This document shows positions 31,906 to 39,333 of a DNA stretch of 40,453 bases, piece after piece. The notes beneath the pieces were generated by a model, which saw only the letters and a program-made list of their open reading frames with translations, was not told the origin of the DNA and made no database searches. The position numbers and the translations under genes are program-made. Position 1 is the first letter of the stretch, and every line of letters starts with the position of its first letter. Source of the stretch: an uncultured beta proteobacterium (GTDB lineage Bacteria > Pseudomonadota > Gammaproteobacteria > Burkholderiales > Burkholderiaceae); assembly GCA_903918115.1 (NCBI GenBank), contig CAIXDG010000200.1, positions 1 to 40,453 of the forward strand, given 5' to 3'.

Positions 31906-33366
31906 TTACGACACTACAGGCGTATCTTGGCCGAGCTTACCAGCGCGACTCATTGCGAAGCGCTCCACAAGCGAGCTAGGCAATATACCGCCAATAAGCA
32001 TGCCAGTAATGCTGGCAATTAAACCTGCTAACTGCGGCGGCAAAATCGCTAGCGGCGCAAAGATCTCGCAGCTAATCCAAACTGTTAAGCCACAAGCCAC
32101 TGCCAATAATCCGCCTAATGCATTAGCGCGCGACCAATACACCCCAAATGCTAAAGGCACAAAAGCGGAGACTAAAGTAATCTTATAGGCACTTTCAACC
32201 ATCTTAAAAATAGATAGCTCAGAATTAATCGCGAATATTGTGACGATGACAGTAAAACAAAATACGGTAACGCGCATGATTTTTAAGAGCTGATGATCTG
32301 TTAACTGGCGATAAAATCCACGCACAATATTTTCAGCAAATGTAACCGATGGTGCCAAAAGCGTAGCGCTGGCACAACTTTTAATAGCCGATAGTAAAGC
32401 GCCAAAAAACATAATTTGGGCAAACAATGGTGCATGATTCAAAATCAGTTTTGGCAAAATTAACTGGGGATCGGTGTCTAAGTATTTTGTGATGAGATCG
32501 GGATCTATAAGGCTAGCTGAATAGGCCAAGAAGAGCGGAATAAAGGCGAAAATAAAATAGAGTACACCACCTAAAATAGCTGCTTGCACAGCAATCGTTG
32601 AATTTTTGGAAGAGGTAATGCGCTGGAAGACGTCCTGCTGGGGAATAGATCCCAACATCATCGTAAATAATGCCGCCATAAAACCAAGAATGGCGGCCAA
32701 ATTCATATCGGGCCAAAAATTGAGCTTCCCTGCTGCTGCTGCATGCGCAATCACTACGCCAATGCCACCGGTTTCGATTGCCATTTCCCCGCCGATATAC
32801 AGCATACCAATCACAATCACAATCATTTGAATGAAATCGGTAATCGCTACAGACCACATACCACCAAACAGGGTATAAATTAAGACACTGCTAGCGCCAA
32901 TTAACATGCCGGTAGTTTGGCTTACCCCGCCTTCAGAAACGACATTAAAGACTAAACCAAGTGCTTTGATTTGCGCAGCAACCCAGCCTAAATAGGAAGC
33001 CACAATACATAAGGTGACTAGAACCTCTACTGCACGACCATATTTTTCGCGAAAGAAATCACCAATCGTCAGCATCTTACGGTTATATAAATGCTTGGCA
33101 AAAAATAAGCCCACCAATATCAAGCATAAGGAAGAACCAAAGGGGTCAGACACAATCCCCCCAAGGCCATCCTTTAAAAATGTTGCAGGAATACCCAAAA
33201 CCGTTTCCGAACCAAACCAAGTAGCAAATACAGTTGCGGTCACAATTGGTAGCGGCAGGCTATGCCCAGCAGCCGCAAAGTCAGCTGTATTCTTGACGCG
33301 TAAGGCTGCCCATAAGCCGATGCCAATGGAAATAATCCAATAAATGATGACAAACCAAAGCAGCAT
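31906..33366 (-). CDS. Sodium:solute symporter (SSS family)
   Basis: A 486-residue secondary transporter with about 13 membrane spans. The family core includes FATWFGSETVLGIPATFLKDG near residue 50, RKMLTIGDFFREKYGR, LFGGMWSVAITDFIQM and SAIKSCASATLLAPSVTFAENI (equivalent of the Na+-site helix). It is transcribed toward the PhyH oxygenase gene. Likely substrates are small organic anions or zwitterions, as for proline, pantothenate or monocarboxylate SSS members. PanF (pantothenate) belongs to the same family, but I see no feature that proves pantothenate. Confidence 0.88.
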   Translation of the reverse strand: MLLWFVIIYWIISIGIGLWAALRVKNTADFAAAGHSLPLPIVTATVFATWFGSETVLGIPATFLKDGLGGIVSDPFGSSLCLILVGLFFAKHLYNRKMLTIGDFFREKYGRAVEVLVTLCIVASYLGWVAAQIKALGLVFNVVSEGGVSQTTGMLIGASSVLIYTLFGGMWSVAITDFIQMIVIVIGMLYIGGEMAIETGGIGVVIAHAAAAGKLNFWPDMNLAAILGFMAALFTMMLGSIPQQDVFQRITSSKNSTIAVQAAILGGVLYFIFAFIPLFLAYSASLIDPDLITKYLDTDPQLILPKLILNHAPLFAQIMFFGALLSAIKSCASATLLAPSVTFAENIVRGFYRQLTDHQLLKIMRVTVFCFTVIVTIFAINSELSIFKMVESAYKITLVSAFVPLAFGVYWSRANALGGLLAVACGLTVWISCEIFAPLAILPPQLAGLIASITGMLIGGILPSSLVERFAMSRAGKLGQDTPVVS

Positions 33367-33435
33367 AGTAAGAAGTCTTTTTAGGCGCCAGCAATTTCAA
33401 TAATTCGAAATTTACCCTACTTTGTTGATTTTTGT

Positions 33436-33894
33436 TTACTGATTATCAGAACCCCGCGGCTGGTTCCAAAATTTTTGCATCTCAAGATAGATAAAAGAGG
33501 CAGACCAGGTAATTAAAATGAGGCCTGTTAAAGCCTCAACCCCAGTTAAATAACGCACATAACCTTCCCCGACTACATCACCATAGCCAACGGTGGTGAA
33601 AGTTAAGAAGGATAGGTAAACACAATCAAGGAGTGATCCCCCATCAGAAACACTACCTACTAACTTTCCTAGGCCATCTAATTTCAAAGTAAAAAAGTAG
33701 CCCAGTCCAAAAAGCCAAATTTCAATAACGTGAGCAAGGAAAATAATAATCACCCCAAATAAAACGCGTATTCTCGGCGCAAAGTGATGTATGGAGGCTA
33801 ATCGTTTCGCTAAATGATAAAGAACTTCATAGTGAAATAAGATTGCGCCGATCACCAATAAACTATTTACCAGCAGAACTAGTAGAAAAGGCAT
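33436..33894 (-). CDS. Small potassium channel-like (ion channel 2) membrane protein
   Basis: A 152-residue membrane protein. Hydrophobic spans at residues 1-22 and about 43-68 are followed by a pore loop with the K+ selectivity filter TVGYGD (residues about 103-108) and a final span. This is the Ion_trans_2 layout and would form a tetramer. No RCK/TrkA domain follows. It lies 47 bases downstream of the DUF1622 membrane protein gene on the same strand. Confidence 0.85.
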   Translation of the reverse strand: MPFLLVLLVNSLLVIGAILFHYEVLYHLAKRLASIHHFAPRIRVLFGVIIIFLAHVIEIWLFGLGYFFTLKLDGLGKLVGSVSDGGSLLDCVYLSFLTFTTVGYGDVVGEGYVRYLTGVEALTGLILITWSASFIYLEMQKFWNQPRGSDNQ

Positions 33895-33941
33895 AGATAT
33901 AAAAGTGTGGGCTTAAATATTGGTATACCAAAAATTTTTGC

Positions 33942-34283
33942 TTATTTAGGTGACTGCCAAGGCCAGCGGCCATTCATTTCCAAAGCCAAAGACCAGCTCA
34001 AGAAACAACGAATGACCACGATAGCGCCTAATACGGCAACACTCATTAAGGTTGGGCTAACCGCCACGGTACGAATAATATCTCCCGCAACCAATATCTC
34101 AAGACCTAACAATAAGGCCCGAATGATTTGATTACGAAATAATTTATAAGCATCATCGATAGGCATCTTTGGGAGGTCTTTAATAAACACATACAAGCCC
34201 CATAAGACACCTAAAGCTACTACTGCCACGCCCAAGCCATCCATCACATCGCTGACGCCCTGAATAACTTCAATTAATGTCAT
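33942..34283 (-). CDS. DUF1622 family membrane protein
   Basis: A 113-residue protein with three hydrophobic segments. The DUF1622 signature stretches IIRALLLGLEILVAGDIIRTV and VVIRCFLSWSLALEMNGRWPW are present. Function is unknown. It lies between the Cys-motif protein gene and the ion channel gene on the same strand (26 and 47 bases apart), so a shared envelope function is possible. Confidence 0.82.
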   Translation of the reverse strand: MTLIEVIQGVSDVMDGLGVAVVALGVLWGLYVFIKDLPKMPIDDAYKLFRNQIIRALLLGLEILVAGDIIRTVAVSPTLMSVAVLGAIVVIRCFLSWSLALEMNGRWPWQSPK

Positions 34284-34309
34284 GGTTTAGTTCCCGCAAA
34301 ATAGGGCTA

Positions 34310-34681
34310 TTAATTTGGACAAGGCATCAGTATGCCAGTTACCGGGTGTGGCTTAAGCTTGCAAGGGGGCGCTGCTTGCTGCGCAGGTTTTGCTAGCGCT
34401 TGATTAGTCTCGGGCTGGCTCGAAGTTGGCGTGCTTGCAGGCGACTTAATCACTGGGTTATCGGCGTCCCCCGCACTTGCTTTCATCGGGCTAGAAGTGC
34501 TCGTATCTGGGCATGGCATGGAAGCACCAGTAATTTGATGTAACCGGGGTTTGCAGGGCTTATCTGCGGCAAAAACGCCAGCAGAATAAACCCCGGCAAG
34601 AAACATTAAAAAAAGGAATGATTTGATAATGTAATTGTCTGGTCTGGTACCAGACCTCCTAATTAAGATACTTGCAGGCAT
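34310..34681 (-). CDS. Secreted protein with a duplicated Cys-motif (unknown function)
   Basis: A small exported protein. A hydrophobic stretch FLFLMFLAGVYSAGVFAA serves as signal peptide with cleavage before DKPC. The mature part holds two copies of C-K-x-R/K-x-H-x-I/V-T-G-x-x-M-P-C-P (CKPRLHQITGASMPCP and, at the C-terminus, CKLKPHPVTGILMPCP) joined by a roughly 55-residue Ser/Pro/Ala/Gln linker. Each copy has two Cys 14 residues apart, suggesting a small disulfide or metal-binding knob. The start is uncertain: frame open to 34711, ATG at 34679-34681 chosen, another ATG at 34606. I do not recognise a family. Confidence 0.6.
   Translation of the reverse strand: MPASILIRRSGTRPDNYIIKSFLFLMFLAGVYSAGVFAADKPCKPRLHQITGASMPCPDTSTSSPMKASAGDADNPVIKSPASTPTSSQPETNQALAKPAQQAAPPCKLKPHPVTGILMPCPN
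34641..34656. promoter_or_regulatory. Perfect 16-bp palindrome near the 5-prime end of the Cys-motif gene
   Basis: ggtctggtaccagacc is its own reverse complement. It is followed on the plus strand by tcct, i.e. AGGAGG on the minus strand. It lies inside the assumed N-terminus of the Cys-motif protein or, if that protein starts later, in its leader, about 85 bases from the divergent barrel gene. It could be an operator for either gene. Confidence 0.45.
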
Positions 34682-34741
34682 TGTATGCGCTACAGAAAGA
34701 ATTGCCAACAATCCTCCGTATTTTGAGGGCTAAAATGGCGC

Positions 34742-35626
34742 ATGAAAAGATTTATATTATTCCTAAAAATTGCTAGCTTATGGCTAATCTTTTCTATGGC
34801 AAGCAATTTACAAGCGCAAGAAATTGACCCGCGCTTTTATAACAATTCCCCTGTCAATATTAATTTTCTTGGCTTAGCTTATAGTCAAGTAAGTAGCCCT
34901 AATTTACAACTCTCTTCTGAAATCGTCGCGCTGACGCGGATTGTAGATATCAATGGTCAGTCGGCAAAAATGTCTATCGCTTTACCCTATGGACAACTTT
35001 ATGGATCGTATAACACGCGCGGACAATCGATCAGTGGCGTATCGGATGGCTTAATTGATCCGCTCTTGACCCTGTCCGTTAATCTCTATGGCGCTCCCGC
35101 GCTTTCCATTGCCGACTTTAAAAACTATCAACAAGATCTGATTATTGGCGCAAGTATTGCGACCTCTATTCCCTGGGGAAGCTATGACAGCACCAAATTA
35201 TTGAACATTGGCGCAAACCGCTGGTATGTTAAACCTGGTGTTGGCGCTTCACAGGCTTTTGGTCCATGGCAAATAGAACTCACAGGGTCAGTCACTTATT
35301 TCTCTGAAAATAAAAACTTTTATGGCGGGAATACCTTAAGCCAAAGCCCAATTTACTCGAGCGAAGGCCATGTGGTTTATACATTTAAAACTGGTGCTTG
35401 GATCGCTGCCGATGCAAATTACTATACCGGCGGACAGACTACGATTGATGGTAGGTCAAATAATAATTATCTGCAAAATTGGCGTGTTGGCGCTACCCTA
35501 GCGCTTCCTGTTAACCAAAATAATTCGATACGTATTGCCGCTAGTCAAGGGGTATATGCAAAAGTAGGAAGTAATTTCAATGTCATCAATGTACTTTGGC
35601 AATACCGCTGGGGCTCTGGCATTTAA
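34742..35626 (+). CDS. Outer-membrane beta-barrel, MetA-pathway-of-phenol-degradation family transporter-like
   Basis: A 294-residue protein with signal peptide residues 1-25 (ASNLQA/QEIDPR). Many alternating hydrophobic strands ending in aromatic residues follow, e.g. GLIDPLLTLSVNLYGAP, LIIGASIATSIPWG, GVGASQAFGPWQIELTGSVTYF and the final VLWQYRWGSGI. This fits the Phenol_MetA_deg barrel family. Proteins of this group are guessed to pass hydrophobic or aromatic compounds; none is proven here. It stands alone and converges on the gene at 35643 with 16 bases between. Confidence 0.75.
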   Translation: MKRFILFLKIASLWLIFSMASNLQAQEIDPRFYNNSPVNINFLGLAYSQVSSPNLQLSSEIVALTRIVDINGQSAKMSIALPYGQLYGSYNTRGQSISGVSDGLIDPLLTLSVNLYGAPALSIADFKNYQQDLIIGASIATSIPWGSYDSTKLLNIGANRWYVKPGVGASQAFGPWQIELTGSVTYFSENKNFYGGNTLSQSPIYSSEGHVVYTFKTGAWIAADANYYTGGQTTIDGRSNNNYLQNWRVGATLALPVNQNNSIRIAASQGVYAKVGSNFNVINVLWQYRWGSGI

Positions 35627-35642
35627 GTACTCCAGAAATCAA

Positions 35643-36137
35643 TTAGGTCTTTAAGTAATAGCCATAAACACAGCGCATCCCTCGCCGTGATGGATCGTGC
35701 GTATCATGAATTACCCCATCGATGACAGCAGTTAAGTGTTTTGATACTTTCACAATGACCCGGCCAGGTGGAATTTCATTAAGTCGGAGATGTGTCTGAC
35801 AGCCGCCGCCTATTTTCATCGTCGGCACCCATTGAAAACCTTGCGCCAAAATATAATTGTGAAATACGTTACGGTGATTACCATTGCGTGGTGATGAACC
35901 GCGCTGATTTAATTGCCTAGCTAGGCGATCGCGTTTGCCATCAGCATAAGCTAAATTTGCTGCTCGTAAAGCTTCATAAACTTGGGCATAAGGCAATTCT
36001 GCAGCAATGGCAATCGATCTAATGACACAATCGCCCGTCTCGCCTTTATACCCAGAAGCTAATCGGCCACCATCATTGCGTTGAAAACCGAGCCTTGATT
36101 GGCCCCCACGCAAAAAATTAAACAGGCTCTTGAACAA
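35643..36137 (-). CDS. Small papain-like (Cys-His-Asp) protein of unknown function
   Basis: A 164-residue basic protein without a signal peptide. Residues 30-50 read GYKGETGDCVIRSIAIAAELPY; the Cys at the start of a helix, followed later by SKHLTAVIDGVIHDTHDPS, gives the order Cys, His, Asp expected for a papain-fold peptidase or transglutaminase-like core. RGSSPRNGNHRNVFHNYI lies between. Similar short GDC...H...D proteins occur in phages and bacteria as hypothetical proteins. It is convergent with the outer-membrane barrel gene and downstream of enoyl-CoA hydratase. Confidence 0.65.
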   Translation of the reverse strand: MFKSLFNFLRGGQSRLGFQRNDGGRLASGYKGETGDCVIRSIAIAAELPYAQVYEALRAANLAYADGKRDRLARQLNQRGSSPRNGNHRNVFHNYILAQGFQWVPTMKIGGGCQTHLRLNEIPPGRVIVKVSKHLTAVIDGVIHDTHDPSRRGMRCVYGYYLKT

Positions 36138-36172
36138 AGTATTCTACTTTCTACATCAATGATAGTTTTTAC

Positions 36173-36955
36173 TTACTTATCTTTAAATATGGGGGGACGC
36201 TTTTCAGTAAATGCTGCCATCCCCTCTTTTTGATCTTCAGTAGCAAAGGTTGAATGAAATAAGCGCCGCTCAAAATGAATACCCTCAGCCAAAGGGACCT
36301 CATACGCCATGTTCACCGCTTCTTTTGCCATCATTGCAATTGGTAAAGACATGTTGGCAATTTTTGCAGCTGTTGCCAAGGCATCGCTAATTAATTGATC
36401 AGCGGGTACGACTCGACTCACTAAGCCGCTACGCTCTGCTTCGGCTGCATCCATCATCCGGCCCGTTAGGACCATTTCCATTGCCTTCGACTTCCCCACA
36501 AACCGGGTTAAGCGCTGCGATCCACCGGCCCCTGGAATAGTGCCGATCGTAATTTCAGGTTGGCCAAATTTCGCAGTATCAGCGGCAATAATAAAATCGC
36601 ACATCATCGCTAACTCGCAGCCACCACCTAAGGCATACCCAGCGACAGCAGCAATCGTGGGCTTACGAAAACGCGCTAAGCGCTCCCAAGTTGCTGAAAC
36701 AAAATTGGCCTTATAGACGTCCATATAAGACCAATCTTTCATTACCTTAATATCTGCACCAGCAGCAAAGGCCTTTTCACTCCCAGTAATGACAACTGCG
36801 GCAATCGTTTCGTCGCCTTCAAAATCATCTAAAGCAACTCCCAACTCGCGAGTTAATTCAGGGCTTAAGGCATTGAGCGCCTGAGGCCGATTAAGGGTGA
36901 TTAAACCTACCTTGCCATGGGTGCTAACTAAAATTGTTGCGTATTTCGCCGGCAT
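36173..36955 (-). CDS. Enoyl-CoA hydratase
   Basis: Hydrates trans-2-enoyl-CoA to 3-hydroxyacyl-CoA in beta-oxidation. About 260 residues of the crotonase fold. The oxyanion-hole segment is [13 protein letters not shown], and both catalytic Glu are present, in [14 protein letters not shown] and [19 protein letters not shown]. The C-terminus [24 protein letters not shown] is typical of mitochondrial-like short-chain hydratases. The frame extends five codons further with a TTG, but AAGGG before the ATG at 36953-36955 sets the start. It follows the DUF3820 gene by 18 bases. Confidence 0.92.
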   Translation of the reverse strand: MPAKYATILVSTHGKVGLITLNRPQALNALSPELTRELGVALDDFEGDETIAAVVITGSEKAFAAGADIKVMKDWSYMDVYKANFVSATWERLARFRKPTIAAVAGYALGGGCELAMMCDFIIAADTAKFGQPEITIGTIPGAGGSQRLTRFVGKSKAMEMVLTGRMMDAAEAERSGLVSRVVPADQLISDALATAAKIANMSLPIAMMAKEAVNMAYEVPLAEGIHFERRLFHSTFATEDQKEGMAAFTEKRPPIFKDK

Positions 36956-36973
36956 CACTTTTCCCTTCAATTA

Positions 36974-37207
36974 CTAGAATTCAGCTAGATTACCATTACC
37001 CTTCTTGAGGGGGCGCAATAGGCTGCGTAAGTTATTGTGATCGAGCGTATACATCAGCTCCAATAACTGCCCTAATTCGCCCTTAGGAAAGCCTTGACGG
37101 GCAAACCAGGCCAAATAACTACCTGGTAATTCGGCAAGAATGCGGCCTTGATACTTCCCATAAGGCATTCGAAATGTCAGCACCTTTTCTAAGGCTGCAG
37201 GGTTCAT
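36974..37207 (-). CDS. DUF3820 family protein
   Basis: A 77-residue protein. The DUF3820 core is LTFRMPYGKYQGRILAELPGSYLAWFARQGFP, followed by the stretch GELGQLLELMYTLDHN and a basic tail. The fold is thought to be nucleic-acid-associated because similar modules are fused to nucleases, but its function is unknown. The start ATG at 37205-37207 has AGGAG four bases upstream; the frame is open ten codons further. It is divergent from the secreted nuclease gene and upstream of enoyl-CoA hydratase. Confidence 0.85.
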   Translation of the reverse strand: MNPAALEKVLTFRMPYGKYQGRILAELPGSYLAWFARQGFPKGELGQLLELMYTLDHNNLRSLLRPLKKGNGNLAEF

Positions 37208-37260
37208 ATCACTCCTATTCCAATCCATGCAGCGCATTGTGTCCTAAACTAATGCGCAAT

Positions 37261-37971
37261 ATGTCAATACTGTACCGCCTTCTTGTCATCGTCATCATCG
37301 CCCTGCCAAATAGTGCATTTGCGCTATTCGATGCATGCCTGGACTACTTCCCGACTCAACAGCTACCCTCCACTACGCAAATGGGTCGCGACCTCTGTTT
37401 TGAAGGCTTCGCAGTCTATTATTCGCCTGAACATAAAAAACCCATTTATGTAGTTGAAAAACTAAATCGTAATCGCTTAATTGGCGAGCGCCAAAAAAGA
37501 AGTAATCGCTTTTATGAGGAAGCGCGCTTGCCGCGCCAAGAACGCGCCTTAATTGCTGACTATCGTGATAGTGGTTACGACCGAGGCCATAATGCCCCGG
37601 CTGCCGATATGCACAATGAGCAAGCGATGGCGCAATCTTTTTCTCTCGCCAACATGATGCCCCAAGCACGCGAAAATAATCGGGGCATTTGGGCTAAACA
37701 AGTTGAGCAGGCTACCCGACATTACGCGCTGCGGGCTAACGGAGATATATATGTGTTCACCGGGTCAACTGGCAATATCGGTCGAATTGGCGCTAGCCAA
37801 GTCACCATTCCCAGTCATCTTTATAAATTAGTTTATGACCCTAGCCGTAAAAAAGCCTGGGCTTACTGGGTAGAAAATACGAATAACGCCGTCATGACTC
37901 CGCCCATTTCTTACCAAGACTTAAAAGACCGCACGGGTATTGATTTTCATCTGCCCGATCTCACGCCATAA
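37261..37971 (+). CDS. Secreted DNA/RNA non-specific endonuclease (EndoG/NucA type)
   Basis: An exported Mg2+-dependent nuclease that cuts DNA and RNA outside the cytoplasm. The signal peptide is SILYRLLVIVIIALPNSAFA. The catalytic motif YDRGHNAPAADMHN contains the His general base, and the Asn of ARENNRGIW is the metal ligand; NIYVF-type core strands follow (GDIYVFTGSTGNIG). About 237 residues. The frame is open from 37174; the ATG at 37261 is chosen for its compact signal peptide (37252 also possible). It is followed two bases later by the DUF1439-like gene. Likely role: extracellular or periplasmic nucleic-acid scavenging. Confidence 0.88.
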   Translation: MSILYRLLVIVIIALPNSAFALFDACLDYFPTQQLPSTTQMGRDLCFEGFAVYYSPEHKKPIYVVEKLNRNRLIGERQKRSNRFYEEARLPRQERALIADYRDSGYDRGHNAPAADMHNEQAMAQSFSLANMMPQARENNRGIWAKQVEQATRHYALRANGDIYVFTGSTGNIGRIGASQVTIPSHLYKLVYDPSRKKAWAYWVENTNNAVMTPPISYQDLKDRTGIDFHLPDLTP

Positions 37972-37973
37972 GC

Positions 37974-38510
37974 ATGAAACTGAACGCCAGCGGCATGAAT
38001 AAACGCAGATGGATGCTAGCCCTCTGCCTTTTTCCTTTAATCAAAAATACATTAGCGCAAACTGATTTTTTTATCACCAAACAATGGCTTGAGCTATTTC
38101 TTTGGGGCGCTTTTCCACTCAGCAAAAATGCCCTAATTGCCCAAATAATCTTCACAGACCCAGAGATCGCTTTACTCGCAAATGAACAGCGGGTGGAATT
38201 GAAGGCACATTATGTCATTAACGGACCAGCCCTGGGAAAGAAAACCTATGCCGGGAAAATTGCCTTAAATTCTGGCTTGCAATATAAAGCTAGCGATCGC
38301 ATAGTGCGACTTGCACAGCCTCAGCTTGCATTATTTACGGTTGATAGTGATACCGACACCTCGCAACAAATAAGCGCCTTACTCAAAAAAATAGTGCCAG
38401 CCCTACTGGAACAACAAATCATTTATCGCTTTGAAAATAGTTCGCCCCTGCTTGGCAATGCTCCCAAACAAATCCAAATTGAAAACGATGGAATACGTCT
38501 GCAATATTAA
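37974..38510 (+). CDS. DUF1439-like exported protein
   Basis: A 178-residue protein with a signal-like N-terminus (RRWMLALCLFPLIKNTLA/Q). The mature part has the layout of DUF1439 proteins such as YceB: an N-terminal helix (ITKQWLELFLWGAFPL), then strands ALIAQIIFTDPEIALLANEQRVELKAHYVI, KTYAGKIALNSGLQY and QLALFTVDSD, and a C-terminal helix ISALLKKIVPALLEQQIIYRF. No lipobox Cys is seen. It starts two bases after the nuclease stop; an alternative ATG at 37995 would shorten the N-terminus. Family assignment is by pattern only. Confidence 0.6.
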   Translation: MKLNASGMNKRRWMLALCLFPLIKNTLAQTDFFITKQWLELFLWGAFPLSKNALIAQIIFTDPEIALLANEQRVELKAHYVINGPALGKKTYAGKIALNSGLQYKASDRIVRLAQPQLALFTVDSDTDTSQQISALLKKIVPALLEQQIIYRFENSSPLLGNAPKQIQIENDGIRLQY

Positions 38511-38540
38511 ATAAGCCGAGCTTAAAAGCGCAGCTTATTT
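38509..38540. terminator. Bidirectional hairpin between convergent genes
   Basis: aaataagc at 38509-38516 pairs with gcttattt at 38533-38540, with a 16-base loop. The stem overlaps the stop codons of both convergent genes (ending 38510 and 38535). Its A/T-rich ends give a T-run in each direction, so it can terminate transcription from both sides. Confidence 0.65.
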
Positions 38541-39200
38541 ACCTGGGGCTTCTAAAGCTAAAGTCACAATGCGTTTGGCCATATCTTGAAACGCTTTTAC
38601 CGAACTAGATTCCAAACGGAATGATTCGCCTTGAACGGTAACAACACCGCCGCCAATAAAATCTTTTGATTGGCTATCAGTAATTTTATTTTCAACCACT
38701 AAAGCTGGCGTTTTTGAATTCATGCCTCCAGCATAAGCAGCCGCGTTTGTAGCTAAGCCAATCGGCGTGAAATTCCATACTTTTAAATTGTCATTCGTTA
38801 CCTCTGCTCCAGTAATGGCCAGGGAAACCCGCACCACTTTAGGGCCTGGTTGGGTAACAATTTTTAAGCCTTTATTTACAATAGCCGCCCGAATGGTTTG
38901 ATCTAAAATCGCCTTGGTTTCGTCCACAATTTGCGGCGTAATCGCACCGGAATATTCGGTTTGATTCAGATAAATTGGGTCAACAATAACTTCGGTATAT
39001 TGACTTGGCGACAAACCCGCCTTGCGATAACGCCACAGTTTTACGTCTTGGGGCATATCCTGCACTGGCTGTAAAAGCGTGTAATTCGGTAAAAAACCCG
39101 ATTCAGGCATTTTATCTGAGCTACCAATACGACTGCCACCACAAGCTGTCAAAACAGCTGCGACTAGTAAGGTAAAACAGCTTAAAAGAATATATTTCAT
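38535..39200 (-). CDS. DUF3313 family lipoprotein
   Basis: A 221-residue protein with a lipoprotein signal and lipobox LTAC at residues 17-20, followed by GGSRIGSSDKMPESGFLPNYTLLQPV. DUF3313-type features are YTEVIVDPIYLNQTEYSGAI and a core with VRVSLAITGAEVTN. The ending SVKAFQDMAKRIVTLALEAPGK is helical. Probably anchored in the outer membrane facing the periplasm; function unknown. Monocistronic, convergent with the DUF1439-like gene. Confidence 0.85.
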   Translation of the reverse strand: MKYILLSCFTLLVAAVLTACGGSRIGSSDKMPESGFLPNYTLLQPVQDMPQDVKLWRYRKAGLSPSQYTEVIVDPIYLNQTEYSGAITPQIVDETKAILDQTIRAAIVNKGLKIVTQPGPKVVRVSLAITGAEVTNDNLKVWNFTPIGLATNAAAYAGGMNSKTPALVVENKITDSQSKDFIGGGVVTVQGESFRLESSSVKAFQDMAKRIVTLALEAPGK

Positions 39201-39333
39201 TTATGTGACAGCCCTAGAGAGTATAGACGGGGAAATAAAACTGGAATGCCAGTGCTCCGTAACTCACATCATACTGGTTTATGGAAGCCCAGCCCAATAA
39301 AACCTTCCGCCGAATATTCACTAGAATGGGAGG

